From: DATCDR01 sp036510575
GTDB taxonomy: Bacteria; Actinomycetota; Acidimicrobiia; Acidimicrobiales; Bog-793
NCBI GenBank assembly: GCA_036510575.1
Contig: DATCDR010000178.1
Location: 1-25,750 of the forward strand
Length of the DNA stretch: 25,750 bases
Direction of reading: 5' to 3'
Shown piece after piece: positions 6,947 to 15,031 of this stretch. The number at the start of each line of letters is the position of its first letter. The first letter of the stretch is position 1. The position numbers and the translations under genes were made by a program. The notes beneath the pieces are model-generated. The model was not told the DNA's origin. It ran no database searches and saw only the letters and a list, made by a program, of their open reading frames with translations.

Positions 6947-7858
6947 ATGACTTACCAGCTCACCCACCTCGACGCGCTCGAATCAGAGGCGATCTTTATC
7001 ATTCGCGAGGTTGTCGCGGAGTTCGAGCGCCCTGGTCTGTTGTTCTCCGGCGGCAAGGACTCGGCGGTGTTGTTGCATCTTGCAGTGAAGGCCTGCTGGC
7101 CACAGCCGGTGCCGTTTCCGGTCGTCCACGTCGACACCGGGCACAACTTCCCAGAGGTGATCGAGTTTCGGGACCGTCGCGCTGCCGAGCTCGGGGTGCG
7201 CCTCGTCATCTCCTCGGTCCAGGAGTCGATCGATCGCGGTGAGATCGTCGAGGACCTGACGCCAGGCGCCTCTAGAAATCGGCTCCAGACGCACAACTTG
7301 TTGAAGGTGATCGAGGAGCACCGCTTCGATGCGGTCTTCGGCGGCGGGCGTCGCGACGAGGAGAAGGCACGGGCCAAGGAGCGCATCTACTCATTTCGCG
7401 ACGAGTTCGGCCAGTGGGATCCGAGGGGTCAGCGGCCAGAGCTCTGGAACCTGTTCAACGGTAGGCACCGCATCGGTGAGCACTTCCGGGTCTTCCCGCT
7501 CTCGAACTGGACCGAGCTCGACATCTGGCAGTACATCGAGCGTGAGCAGATCGAGTTGCCGTCGATCTACTTCTCCCATGAGCGAGAGGTGTTCTACCGA
7601 GATGGGATGATGCTCGCGCTAGGCCCGTTCACGACGCCGCGCGACGGCACGTCCGAAGAGCTCTTCCTCGCGCAGGTTCGCTATCGGACCGTCGGCGACA
7701 TGACGTGTACCGCAGCGGTGGAGTCGACCGCCAAGAGCCCGGGCGACGTAATCGCCGAGACCTCGATCGCCAGAGTCTCTGAGCGCGGGGCGACGAGAGC
7801 CGATGACCGTTTCAGTGAGGCGGCGATGGAGGATCGCAAGCGCGAGGGCTACTTCTAG
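6947..7858 (+). CDS. cysD: sulfate adenylyltransferase subunit 2
   Basis: 303 residues, full length. Forms adenosine 5'-phosphosulfate from ATP and sulfate, driven by GTP hydrolysis in its partner CysN. The PP-loop motif SGGKDS is at 34-39, followed by PVVHVDTGHNFPEVIEFRD, GGGRRDEEKARAKERIYSFR, PLSNWTELDIWQYI and the C-terminal ERKREGYF-like end (here DRKREGYF), all characteristic of CysD. The stop codon is directly followed by the cysN ATG, so the two are translationally coupled. No Shine-Dalgarno is visible before ATG 6947. No other sulfur-assimilation gene such as cysC, cysH or cysI is in the window. Confidence 0.96.
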   Translation: MTYQLTHLDALESEAIFIIREVVAEFERPGLLFSGGKDSAVLLHLAVKACWPQPVPFPVVHVDTGHNFPEVIEFRDRRAAELGVRLVISSVQESIDRGEIVEDLTPGASRNRLQTHNLLKVIEEHRFDAVFGGGRRDEEKARAKERIYSFRDEFGQWDPRGQRPELWNLFNGRHRIGEHFRVFPLSNWTELDIWQYIEREQIELPSIYFSHEREVFYRDGMMLALGPFTTPRDGTSEELFLAQVRYRTVGDMTCTAAVESTAKSPGDVIAETSIARVSERGATRADDRFSEAAMEDRKREGYF

Positions 7859-9136
7859 ATGATGGAGCTTCTGCGGTTCGCGACTGCTGGCTCAGTCGAC
7901 GACGGGAAGTCGACACTCATCGGCAGGTTGCTCTACGACTCCAAGCAGGTCTTCGAAGATCAGCTGGAGTCGGTGGAACGCACGAGCCAGGCCAAGGGTT
8001 ACGAGTACGTGGATCTCGCGTTACTGACCGACGGCCTTCGCGCCGAGCGAGAACAAGGCATCACCATCGACGTTGCCTATCGCTACTTCGCGACCCCGAA
8101 GCGCAAGTTCATCATCGCCGACACCCCAGGACACACCCAGCACACGCGCAATATGGTGACGGGTTCTTCCACCGCCGATCTCGTGTTGATCTTGGTCGAC
8201 GCGCGATCAGGCATCACCGAACAGACGCGACGGCACGCGTTCTTGGCCTCGCTCCTTCGGATACCGCACATCGTTGTCTGCATCAACAAGATGGACCTGG
8301 TCGACTACGACGAGACGCGCTTCAAAGAGATCCGAGAGGAGTTCGAGGAGTTCGCCGAGGGGCTCGACGTAGGCGCACTGACCTTCATCCCGATCTCGGC
8401 GCTGATCGGCGACAACGTCGTCGATCGATCTCAGAAGATGCCCTGGTTCACCGGTCCGTCGCTGCTCGAGCACCTAGAGACCGTCGAGCTCACGCCAGAC
8501 GCCCGCTCAGAGGGGTTCAGATTTCCCGTCCAGCTCGTCGTTCGACCTCGCAGTGCCGGTGCTGAGCTGCACGACTTTCGTGGTTATGCCGGCGAGGTAG
8601 CTCGAGGCGTGGTGGCCGTCGGTGACGAAGTGGTGATCCTGCCGTCAGGATTCTCGAGCAGGGTGGTTGCCATCGAAACCGCTGATGGCACACTCGACGA
8701 GGCCTTCGCTCCGATGTCGGTCATAGTTCGCCTCGAAGATGAGCTCGATATCGGTAGGGGCGACATGCTCGCCTCACCGACGGATCCACCGATCGTCTCC
8801 CAAGACATCCAGGCGATGATCTGCTGGATGTCAGAGACCCCCCTCCGCCCGGGGGCGAAGCTCGGGTTGAAGCACACGACGCGGTGGGTTCGAGCCCTCG
8901 TACGGGGTCTCGACTACCGGCTCGACGTCAACACGCTCGAGTGCGACTACGACGCCGCGGACCTGTCGTTGAACGACATCGGCCGAATCGACCTGCGCAC
9001 CACCGCACCGCTGTTCTACGACGAATACTCGACGAATCGCCTGACCGGGAGCTTTATACTCGTCGACGAGCAGACCAACATCACCGTCGCGTCGGGCATG
9101 ATCCTTCCCCAAAACGGCCGCAGAGCCTCTGACTGA
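7859..9136 (+). CDS. cysN: sulfate adenylyltransferase subunit 1 (GTPase)
   Basis: 425 residues. GTPase subunit that couples GTP hydrolysis to sulfate activation by CysD. G1 is GSVDDGKS at 11-18, G2 region EREQGITIDVAYRYF at about 63-77, G3 DTPGHTQHTRNM at 88-99 and G4 NKMD at 143-146; the QGITIDVAYRYF signature separates CysN from elongation factors. Two beta-barrel domains follow. There is no C-terminal APS kinase, unlike the fused CysNC of mycobacteria, and no separate cysC follows. Start ATG 7859 abuts the cysD stop; ATG 7862 is an equal alternative. Confidence 0.95.
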   Translation: MMELLRFATAGSVDDGKSTLIGRLLYDSKQVFEDQLESVERTSQAKGYEYVDLALLTDGLRAEREQGITIDVAYRYFATPKRKFIIADTPGHTQHTRNMVTGSSTADLVLILVDARSGITEQTRRHAFLASLLRIPHIVVCINKMDLVDYDETRFKEIREEFEEFAEGLDVGALTFIPISALIGDNVVDRSQKMPWFTGPSLLEHLETVELTPDARSEGFRFPVQLVVRPRSAGAELHDFRGYAGEVARGVVAVGDEVVILPSGFSSRVVAIETADGTLDEAFAPMSVIVRLEDELDIGRGDMLASPTDPPIVSQDIQAMICWMSETPLRPGAKLGLKHTTRWVRALVRGLDYRLDVNTLECDYDAADLSLNDIGRIDLRTTAPLFYDEYSTNRLTGSFILVDEQTNITVASGMILPQNGRRASD

Positions 9137-9232
9137 GCGCGCCGGCCGGACCCGGATCTGGCGCGCGCGAGTCGGCTAGGAACCTCGGCGCGCGTGTGGC
9201 CGACGTCGTTAGTCTGATACCGCTCGAGTGGC

Positions 9233-9267
9233 CTTGGCTCACGCGCGAAGCGTGTGTCCGAGCCAAG
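9233..9267 (+). terminator. hairpin between cysN and lpd
   Basis: CTTGGCTC at 9233-9240 pairs with GAGCCAAG at 9260-9267, and inside it ACGC 9241-9244 pairs with GCGT 9250-9253, leaving an internal bulge on the 3' side. It lies about 100 bases after the cysN stop and 28 bases before lpd. No T-tract follows. It may end the cysDN transcript or act in the lpd leader. Confidence 0.4.
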
Positions 9268-9294
9268 ACGCGCTGAGCAGATCGTGCAAAGGGA

Positions 9295-10722
9295 GTGGTC
9301 CAAACGCCTGACGACGGCGAGGTAAATGAGTTCGACGTCGTCATTGTGGGCGGGGGACCAGGCGGGTACGCCGCGGCGTTGTACGGAGCGGCCGCTGGGC
9401 TGTCGGTCGCGATGATCGAGAAGGACAAGGTAGGCGGGACCTGTCTGCACCGTGGCTGCATTCCCGCCAAGGAGTTCCTCGAGACCGCGAGCGTCTATCG
9501 GACGGTCGCTCGAGCGAAGGAGTTCGGCGTGGTTTCGTCGCCGCCGACGGTCGACTTCTCGGTGAGCCAGGCGCGGAAGGGCAAGGTCGTCGACCAGCTC
9601 TTTCGGGGACTGACCGGGCTCCTGGGGGCGCGGAAGGTGACGACGATCGACGGCGTCGGCCAGCTTCAAGCCGACGGCAGCGTCGCGATCACTCCTGCTG
9701 TTGGGCCCGTTCGGCACGTGCTCGGCGAGGCGACCATCCTTGCCTCAGGTTCGGCGCCCCGGACCCTTCCTGGCTTCGAGCCTGACGGGCAGGTCATTCT
9801 CACCTCCGACGAGGTTCTCGAGTTGGCCGCGATTCCGGCTGCCGTTGCGGTGATCGGCGGTGGGGCGATCGGATGTGAGTTCGCCTCGATGATGTGCGAT
9901 CTCGGGGCAAAGGTCACGCTGCTCGAGATCGCTCCGGACCTTCTTCCTGGGTGTGATCGCGACATCGCCGAGGTGGTGCAGCGAAGCTTCTCGCGCCGCG
10001 GGATCGTCGTTCGCACCGGGGTGCAAGTGCGCGGCCACCAGCCACACGTCGGCGGCACGACGGTCTTTTACGGCAATGACGAGAGTGTTGTCGTCGACGT
10101 GGTCGTGGTCTCGATCGGCCGTCGGCCACTCTCAGACGGGCTGCTCGCTGCGGGTACGGGCGTCGACGTCGACGAACGAGGCTTCGTCGTAGTCGACGAG
10201 TGGATGCGTACCGGGGCCGATGGCGTCTTCGCCGTTGGAGATGTGGTCGCGACCCCGCAACTTGCGCATGTGGGATTCGCCGAGGCGATTCTCGTCATCA
10301 AGCAGATAATGGAGGAGCCAGCAGTCCCCATCGATTACCGCAAGGTACCGTGGTGCATCTACTCTCATCCCGAGGTTGCCTTCTCGGGGCTGACCGAGGA
10401 TGCCGCACGCAGCGCGGGGCTCGAGGTCATCGTTCAGAAGGACGCGTTCGGCGGCAACGGACGAGCTCGCATCCTTGGTGATACCGAGGGGCTCGTGAAA
10501 GTCGTTGCCGAACGTGGCCCGGATGGCCGAGCTGGTCGTATCCTTGGAGTCCACATGGTTGGGCCGTGGGTGACCGAGCAGCTGGGACAGGGTTACCTGG
10601 CGGTCAACTGGGAAGCAACACCCGATGAAATATCGCAGTTCATACAACCTCATCCATCGCTCTCCGAGACGTTCGGCGAGACGGTGATAGCACTTACCGG
10701 AAGGGGCCTTCACGTTGGCTGA
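9295..10722 (+). CDS. lpd: dihydrolipoamide dehydrogenase (E3)
   Basis: 475 residues. FAD/NAD-dependent reoxidation of the E2 dihydrolipoyl arm. The FAD-binding motif VVIVGGGPGGYAAALYGAA starts at about 15, the redox disulfide is Cys50-Leu-His-Arg-Gly-Cys55, the NAD-binding motif VAVIGGGAIGCEFASMM is in the middle, ADGVFAVGDV is the second FAD motif, and His453/Glu458 in PHPSLSE form the catalytic dyad. The GTCLHRGCIPAK form is a common bacterial variant of GTCLNVGCIPSK. Start GTG 9295 has AAAGGGA almost touching it, so spacing is short; no better in-frame start exists. The 3' end overlaps the next gene by 8 bases. Confidence 0.93.
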   Translation: MVQTPDDGEVNEFDVVIVGGGPGGYAAALYGAAAGLSVAMIEKDKVGGTCLHRGCIPAKEFLETASVYRTVARAKEFGVVSSPPTVDFSVSQARKGKVVDQLFRGLTGLLGARKVTTIDGVGQLQADGSVAITPAVGPVRHVLGEATILASGSAPRTLPGFEPDGQVILTSDEVLELAAIPAAVAVIGGGAIGCEFASMMCDLGAKVTLLEIAPDLLPGCDRDIAEVVQRSFSRRGIVVRTGVQVRGHQPHVGGTTVFYGNDESVVVDVVVVSIGRRPLSDGLLAAGTGVDVDERGFVVVDEWMRTGADGVFAVGDVVATPQLAHVGFAEAILVIKQIMEEPAVPIDYRKVPWCIYSHPEVAFSGLTEDAARSAGLEVIVQKDAFGGNGRARILGDTEGLVKVVAERGPDGRAGRILGVHMVGPWVTEQLGQGYLAVNWEATPDEISQFIQPHPSLSETFGETVIALTGRGLHVG

Positions 10723-12232
10723 CATCACGATGCCGCAACTCGGAGAGACGGTGACCGAGGGCACCATCATCCGCTGGCTGAAGCAGGTCGGCGACACCAT
10801 CGCCCAAGACGAGCCCCTCTTCGAGGTTTCCACGGACAAGGTTGACTCCGAGGTTCCCTCTCCCGCTGCCGGCGTGCTGACGGAGATTCTCGTGCCTGAA
10901 GGCGAGACGGTAGATGTCGGCGCTCGCTTGGCCGTCGTCGGCGATGCGGGCGCGGCTCCGGCAGCACCTGCACCCGTGGCAGCGGCTCCAGCAGCGCCTG
11001 CACCCGTGGCGGCGGCTCCAGCAGCGCCTGCACCCGTGGCAGCGGCTCCAGCAGCGCCTGCACCCGTGGCAGCGGCTCCTCCCGCAGCCGAAGCGCCCGC
11101 TCCGGCACCCGCACCTGAGCCGGCACCCGTGGCGGCCGCTCCCCCTGCCCCCGCACCCGACCCGGCTCCGGTCGCGGCGCCTCCTCCAGCACCCGCGCCT
11201 GCTGCTGTCGCGCCGGCTCCTGCGCCTGCACCAGCTCCCGCGCCTTCGGAGGCGGGCGACGGAACCCGCGGAGCCCTGCTCTCTCCAGTCGTTCGCAAGC
11301 TCATCAGCGAGAACGGCCTTGACCCCGCCCAGATCCCCGGCACGGGCATGGGCGGTCGAATCACCCGAGACGACGTGCAGCAGATTCTCGAAGCGCGAAC
11401 CGCTGCACCCGCGCCTGTTGTTGCCCCTGTTCCTGCTCCGGTAGTCGCGTCGCCGCCTCCTGTGGCGCCGGTGTCGGTCCAGACAGCTCCGCTCTCTTCG
11501 CCTCCCGCGCCGCTTGGCGTGCGCGACGAGATCGTGCCGTTCACTGCGATTCGCCGGGTTACCGCTGAGCACATGGTGCGCTCCAAGGCAACTTCGGCGC
11601 ACACGCTCGTTGCCTTGGAAGCCGACTTCGAAAACATCGAGAAGGTGCGACTCGGCGCTCGCGAGCGATTCCGTGCCGAGGAGGGCGTCAGCCTGACGTA
11701 CCTGCCGTTCATCTCGCGGGCTGTGATCGACACGCTACGCGACTACCCGAACCTCAACTCTTCGGTAGGTGACGACGCGCTTGTCGTACACCGGGACATC
11801 AACCTCGGCTACGCCGTGGACCTGAACCTCGAGGGACTGATCGTGCCGGTGCTCCACAACGCGGATGGTCAGTCGCTTCGCGGCATCGCTCGCTCAGTTG
11901 CCGATCTCGCCGCTCGAGCCCGAACGAGAAAGCTGAGCGCGTCAGATATCAGTGGCGGCACCTTCACGATCACGAATCCTGGACCGTTCGGGACGTTCTT
12001 GACGGTTCCCGTCATCGCCCAGCCCCAGGTCGCGGTTCTCTCCACTGACGGAGTTAAGCGTCGGCCAGTCGTCGTCGCTACCGCCGACGGCGGTGAGGCG
12101 ATCGCCATTCACGCCGTCGGGATCCTCGCGCTCTCATTCGATCACCGCGCCGTCGACGGTGCGTACGCCTCGGCGTTCCTCCGTGACGTCGTGAAGGTGA
12201 TCGAGACCCGCGACTGGGCAGCAGAGCTGTAG
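10715..12232 (+). CDS. dlaT: dihydrolipoamide acyltransferase (E2), DlaT/SucB type
   Basis: 505 residues. One lipoyl domain at about 1-77 with Lys42 in STDKVDSE as the lipoylation site; a very long Ala-Pro linker (about 78-182); a peripheral-subunit-binding domain at about 186-226 (LLSPVVRKLISENGLDPAQI, GTGMGGRITRDDV); a second linker; and the acyltransferase domain from about 270, with the catalytic DHRAVDG at 476-482. Start TTG 10715 is supported by GGAAGGGG at 10699-10706 with 8-base spacing, and by the family's short lead-in to MPQLGETVTEG; ATG 10730 would truncate the first strand. In actinobacteria one E2 can serve both pyruvate and 2-oxoglutarate complexes, so the SucB/DlaT naming is open. 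It overlaps lpd by 8 bases. Confidence 0.92.
   Translation: MADITMPQLGETVTEGTIIRWLKQVGDTIAQDEPLFEVSTDKVDSEVPSPAAGVLTEILVPEGETVDVGARLAVVGDAGAAPAAPAPVAAAPAAPAPVAAAPAAPAPVAAAPAAPAPVAAAPPAAEAPAPAPAPEPAPVAAAPPAPAPDPAPVAAPPPAPAPAAVAPAPAPAPAPAPSEAGDGTRGALLSPVVRKLISENGLDPAQIPGTGMGGRITRDDVQQILEARTAAPAPVVAPVPAPVVASPPPVAPVSVQTAPLSSPPAPLGVRDEIVPFTAIRRVTAEHMVRSKATSAHTLVALEADFENIEKVRLGARERFRAEEGVSLTYLPFISRAVIDTLRDYPNLNSSVGDDALVVHRDINLGYAVDLNLEGLIVPVLHNADGQSLRGIARSVADLAARARTRKLSASDISGGTFTITNPGPFGTFLTVPVIAQPQVAVLSTDGVKRRPVVVATADGGEAIAIHAVGILALSFDHRAVDGAYASAFLRDVVKVIETRDWAAEL
10952..11071 (+). repeat. four tandem 30-bp units in the E2 linker
   Basis: Units start at 10952, 10982, 11012 and 11042, each encoding ten residues of the form AAPAAPAPVA, with only a few substitutions between copies. 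An incomplete copy continues to 11079. The near-identity at DNA level suggests recent expansion of the linker. Copy number could vary between strains or be misassembled. Confidence 0.85.
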
Positions 12233-12246
12233 AGGTCGGCCCGAGG

Positions 12247-13884
12247 ATGACCGAGCGGCCACTTCGTGTTCGCTGGTTGGGCCGCGTCCGCTATCGGGAT
12301 GCTCACGCGCTCCAGCACGGCCTGTTTAGGCACTCGAGCGAGGACTACCTCCTTTTACTCGAACATCCCCACGTCTACACAAGTGGCGTCCGCGGTCGCG
12401 CCGAGCACGTCCTGGTCGACCCCGCCTCGGTTGGGGCCGAGCTCGTAAAGGCTGATCGCGGCGGTGATGTCACTTATCACGGCCCTGGTCAGCTCGTCGG
12501 CTATCCGATCTTGTCGGTCCCGATCGGTCCCGGCTCGATTCCGGATCACGTCCATCGCGTCGAGCAGCTCGTCATCGAGACCCTCGAATCGCTGGGCCTT
12601 TCTGACGTCGGCAGGCTGGCCGAGTACCCAGGCGTGTGGGTAGGGGTCTCGACCTCGAACCCCAGAAAGATCTGCGCGATCGGCACCAGGGCGAGTCGTG
12701 GTCGCACGATGCACGGCTTTGCCTTGAACGTCGCACCGGACATGTCGATGTTCTCCCACATCATCCCGTGTGGCATTCCCGACCGACCGGTCACATCCTT
12801 AAAGGACGAGGGCATCGACGTGGAGATGGACGTGGTCGTCGACACCGTCACGCGCCTCGCAGCCTTGGTATTTTCTCGCCACGGTGTCGAGCGCGAGATC
12901 GAGTGGCAAAGCGCCGATGCACCTGAGCCAGTCGCGCTCGAAGCAGGGCTCTCGAGCAGAAGCATCGATCGCCGCCTTGCCAAAGCAGGCGTCGATAGCT
13001 CTTTGGCGGTGAAGATCTTGTCGCGAAAGCCCGACTGGCTCCGAGTCGAAGCAAAAATGGGTGACGACTATCTCAAGCTTCGAAAGACGATGCGAACGCT
13101 CGATCTCGTCACGGTCTGCGAAGAGGCGGGCTGCCCGAACATCTATGAGTGCTGGGCAGATGGCACGGCGACGTTCATGATCAACGGCGACCGCTGTACG
13201 CGAGCGTGCGGCTTCTGCCTCATCGATACCCAACACCCGCTGCCGCTTGATCCAGTCGAGCCGGACCGCGTGGCGCGAGCCGTTGAGCAGATGGGACTCG
13301 CCTACGCGGTCGTGACGACGGTGACTAGAGACGATCTCGGCGACGGTGGGGCCGAAGCGATGGCCGAGACGATCCGCGCGATCCGTCGTCGAAGCCCGAA
13401 TACGCAGGTCGAAGTGCTCATCTCCGACTGCAAGGGCGACGAACACGATCTGCAGACGATCTTCGACGCGCGCCCTGACGTGTTGAACCACAACCTCGAG
13501 ACGGTGCTTCGCCTGCAACGCGCTGTGCGGCCGTCTGCGTCGTACGCCTGCAGCCTGGCAGTGCTCGCGCGGGCCAAGGCAGCCGGTCTCGTGACGAAGT
13601 CCGGGATAATTCTCGGGATGGGCGAGCGCACTGAAGAGGTGGTCGTGGCACTCGAAGATCTTGCGGCGATCGATCTCGACATCGTGACGATGGGCCAGTA
13701 CCTGCGACCAAGTGCCGCGCACGTGCCAGTCGCCCGGTACTGGTCGCCAGACGATTTCGACGAGATCCGCCACACGGCGCAACAGATGGGCTTCGCGCAC
13801 GTGGAGGCCTCCCCGCTTACGCGATCGAGCTATCACGCCCGCCAGGCGCTCAACGCCGCAGAGGTGGTTTCGGAGAGCGCGTGA
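12247..13884 (+). CDS. lipBA: fused octanoyltransferase-lipoyl synthase (LipB-LipA)
   Basis: 545 residues joining both enzymes of de novo lipoylation. Residues 1 to about 220 are LipB: RGGDVTYHGPGQLVGYPIL (71-89), catalytic Lys141 in RKICAIG, MHGFALNV (155-162) and catalytic Cys175 in IIPCGI. A linker of about 35 residues leads to LipA from about 258: auxiliary-cluster cysteines 291, 296 and 302 (CEEAGCPNIYECW), radical-SAM cysteines 317, 321 and 324 (CTRACGFC), HNLETV and the C-terminal RSSYHA (526-531) with the serine ligand. LipB moves octanoyl from ACP to E2; LipA inserts two sulfurs. Both halves look intact. It lies 14 bases after the E2 gene. Independent internal starts (GTG at 13009) lack a ribosome site. 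Confidence 0.95.
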   Translation: MTERPLRVRWLGRVRYRDAHALQHGLFRHSSEDYLLLLEHPHVYTSGVRGRAEHVLVDPASVGAELVKADRGGDVTYHGPGQLVGYPILSVPIGPGSIPDHVHRVEQLVIETLESLGLSDVGRLAEYPGVWVGVSTSNPRKICAIGTRASRGRTMHGFALNVAPDMSMFSHIIPCGIPDRPVTSLKDEGIDVEMDVVVDTVTRLAALVFSRHGVEREIEWQSADAPEPVALEAGLSSRSIDRRLAKAGVDSSLAVKILSRKPDWLRVEAKMGDDYLKLRKTMRTLDLVTVCEEAGCPNIYECWADGTATFMINGDRCTRACGFCLIDTQHPLPLDPVEPDRVARAVEQMGLAYAVVTTVTRDDLGDGGAEAMAETIRAIRRRSPNTQVEVLISDCKGDEHDLQTIFDARPDVLNHNLETVLRLQRAVRPSASYACSLAVLARAKAAGLVTKSGIILGMGERTEEVVVALEDLAAIDLDIVTMGQYLRPSAAHVPVARYWSPDDFDEIRHTAQQMGFAHVEASPLTRSSYHARQALNAAEVVSESA

Positions 13885-15026
13885 GCTCGACTGGAGAAGT
13901 GCTCGCTGACGCTGACCTCGCTCGGCGCGACCGCCTCGAGCGAGTTCGCGGCGCGATGGCGCTAGCTGGCGTCGACGTTCTCGTACTCTCCCTCGGCGCC
14001 GACCTGCCGTGGCTGTCTGGCTACGAGGCGATGCCCCTAGAGCGACCAACCGCGCTGGTGCTTCCGAAAGACGACGAGGCCACGCTCTTCGTGCCTGAGC
14101 TCGAGGCGCCGCGAGTCCGACATGACCGCGGTGCCTACGCACTTCGGCCCTGGCGAGAGAGCGAAGACGCCGTCGCGCTGATTGCCGCGAAGGTTGGTGC
14201 CGCGGCAAAGATCGGGATCTCCGACCGCGCCTGGGCGGGGCTGTTGCTCGGACTCCAAGATGCGCTGCCGGATGCTCGGTTCCAGCGGGCATCCGCGGTC
14301 ACCGGCGCGATCCGTGCCGTTAAGGACGACGCCGAGATCGCCGCGCTCGCTGCGGCTGGAGCCGCCGCAGATCGCGTGGCAGAGGCGCTACTCGCCGGGG
14401 AGATCGCGTTGATCGGCCGACGAGAAGACGAGGTGTCGACAGAGATCGGAGCCCGTCTCATCGCCGAGGGCCACAGCCATGTCAACTTCGCGATCGTCGG
14501 CTCTGGACCGAACGCTTCGAGTCCCCACCATGAGCCGGGGATGCGTCGGATTGCTCTAGGCGATGCGGTCGTGTGCGACTTCGGTGGCACCTTTTCACTA
14601 GACGGTGATGTCGGGTACTGCTCCGATACCACGCGGACCGTTGTCGTCGGCGAGCTGCCTGCACGGTTCGCCGAGTTCTACGCGGTGCTGAAAGAGGCGC
14701 AGCGGCGAGCCGTCGAGGCGGTCCGGCCGGGCGTGGGGGCCGAGGAGATCGACCGGGTTGGCAGGGCGGTCATCGCAGATGCCGGTTTCGGCGAGGCGTT
14801 CATCCATCGGATCGGGCACGGTATCGGCATCGAGGAGCACGAGGACCCCTACGTCGTCGAGGGGAACTCCACCCTCCTCGTGCCCGGACACGCGTTCTCC
14901 GTCGAGCCCGGCATCTACCTCGCCGGCGAGACCGGCGCGCGAATAGAAGACATTGTCGTCGTCACCGAGTCGGGCTATCTGGCCTGCAACAACAGCCCGC
15001 ATGGGCTCACCGTGCTTGATCGGTAG
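13881..15026 (+). CDS. M24 metallopeptidase, Xaa-Pro aminopeptidase family
   Basis: 381 residues. N-terminal creatinase-like domain (about 15-140, with VDVLVLSLGADLPWLSGYE) and C-terminal pita-bread domain (about 150-381). All five metal ligands are visible: Asp233 (VVCDFGG), Asp249 (YCSDTTRT), His313 (RIGHGIG), Glu342 (VEPGIY) and Glu356 (ARIEDIVV). Expected to be a cytoplasmic dinuclear-metal enzyme cleaving Xaa-Pro bonds. The GTG start overlaps the lipBA stop as GTGA, with CGGAGAG at 13871-13877 as ribosome site inside the preceding gene, so the two are coupled. Its link to lipoylation is probably only operon sharing. Confidence 0.9.
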   Translation: MSSTGEVLADADLARRDRLERVRGAMALAGVDVLVLSLGADLPWLSGYEAMPLERPTALVLPKDDEATLFVPELEAPRVRHDRGAYALRPWRESEDAVALIAAKVGAAAKIGISDRAWAGLLLGLQDALPDARFQRASAVTGAIRAVKDDAEIAALAAAGAAADRVAEALLAGEIALIGRREDEVSTEIGARLIAEGHSHVNFAIVGSGPNASSPHHEPGMRRIALGDAVVCDFGGTFSLDGDVGYCSDTTRTVVVGELPARFAEFYAVLKEAQRRAVEAVRPGVGAEEIDRVGRAVIADAGFGEAFIHRIGHGIGIEEHEDPYVVEGNSTLLVPGHAFSVEPGIYLAGETGARIEDIVVVTESGYLACNNSPHGLTVLDR

Positions 15027-15031
15027 CAGTC

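Noticed and set aside
10132..11733. 533-residue minus-strand open frame opposite lpd and the E2 gene
   Set aside because: It is the mirror of the Ala-Pro linker and shows low-complexity Gly/Ala/Thr sequence with no domain. Both plus-strand genes are clearly real.
12799..14292. 497-residue minus-strand open frame opposite lipBA and the M24 gene
   Set aside because: Arg-rich and domain-free, and fully overlapped by well-supported genes. Long shadow frames are expected at this GC content.
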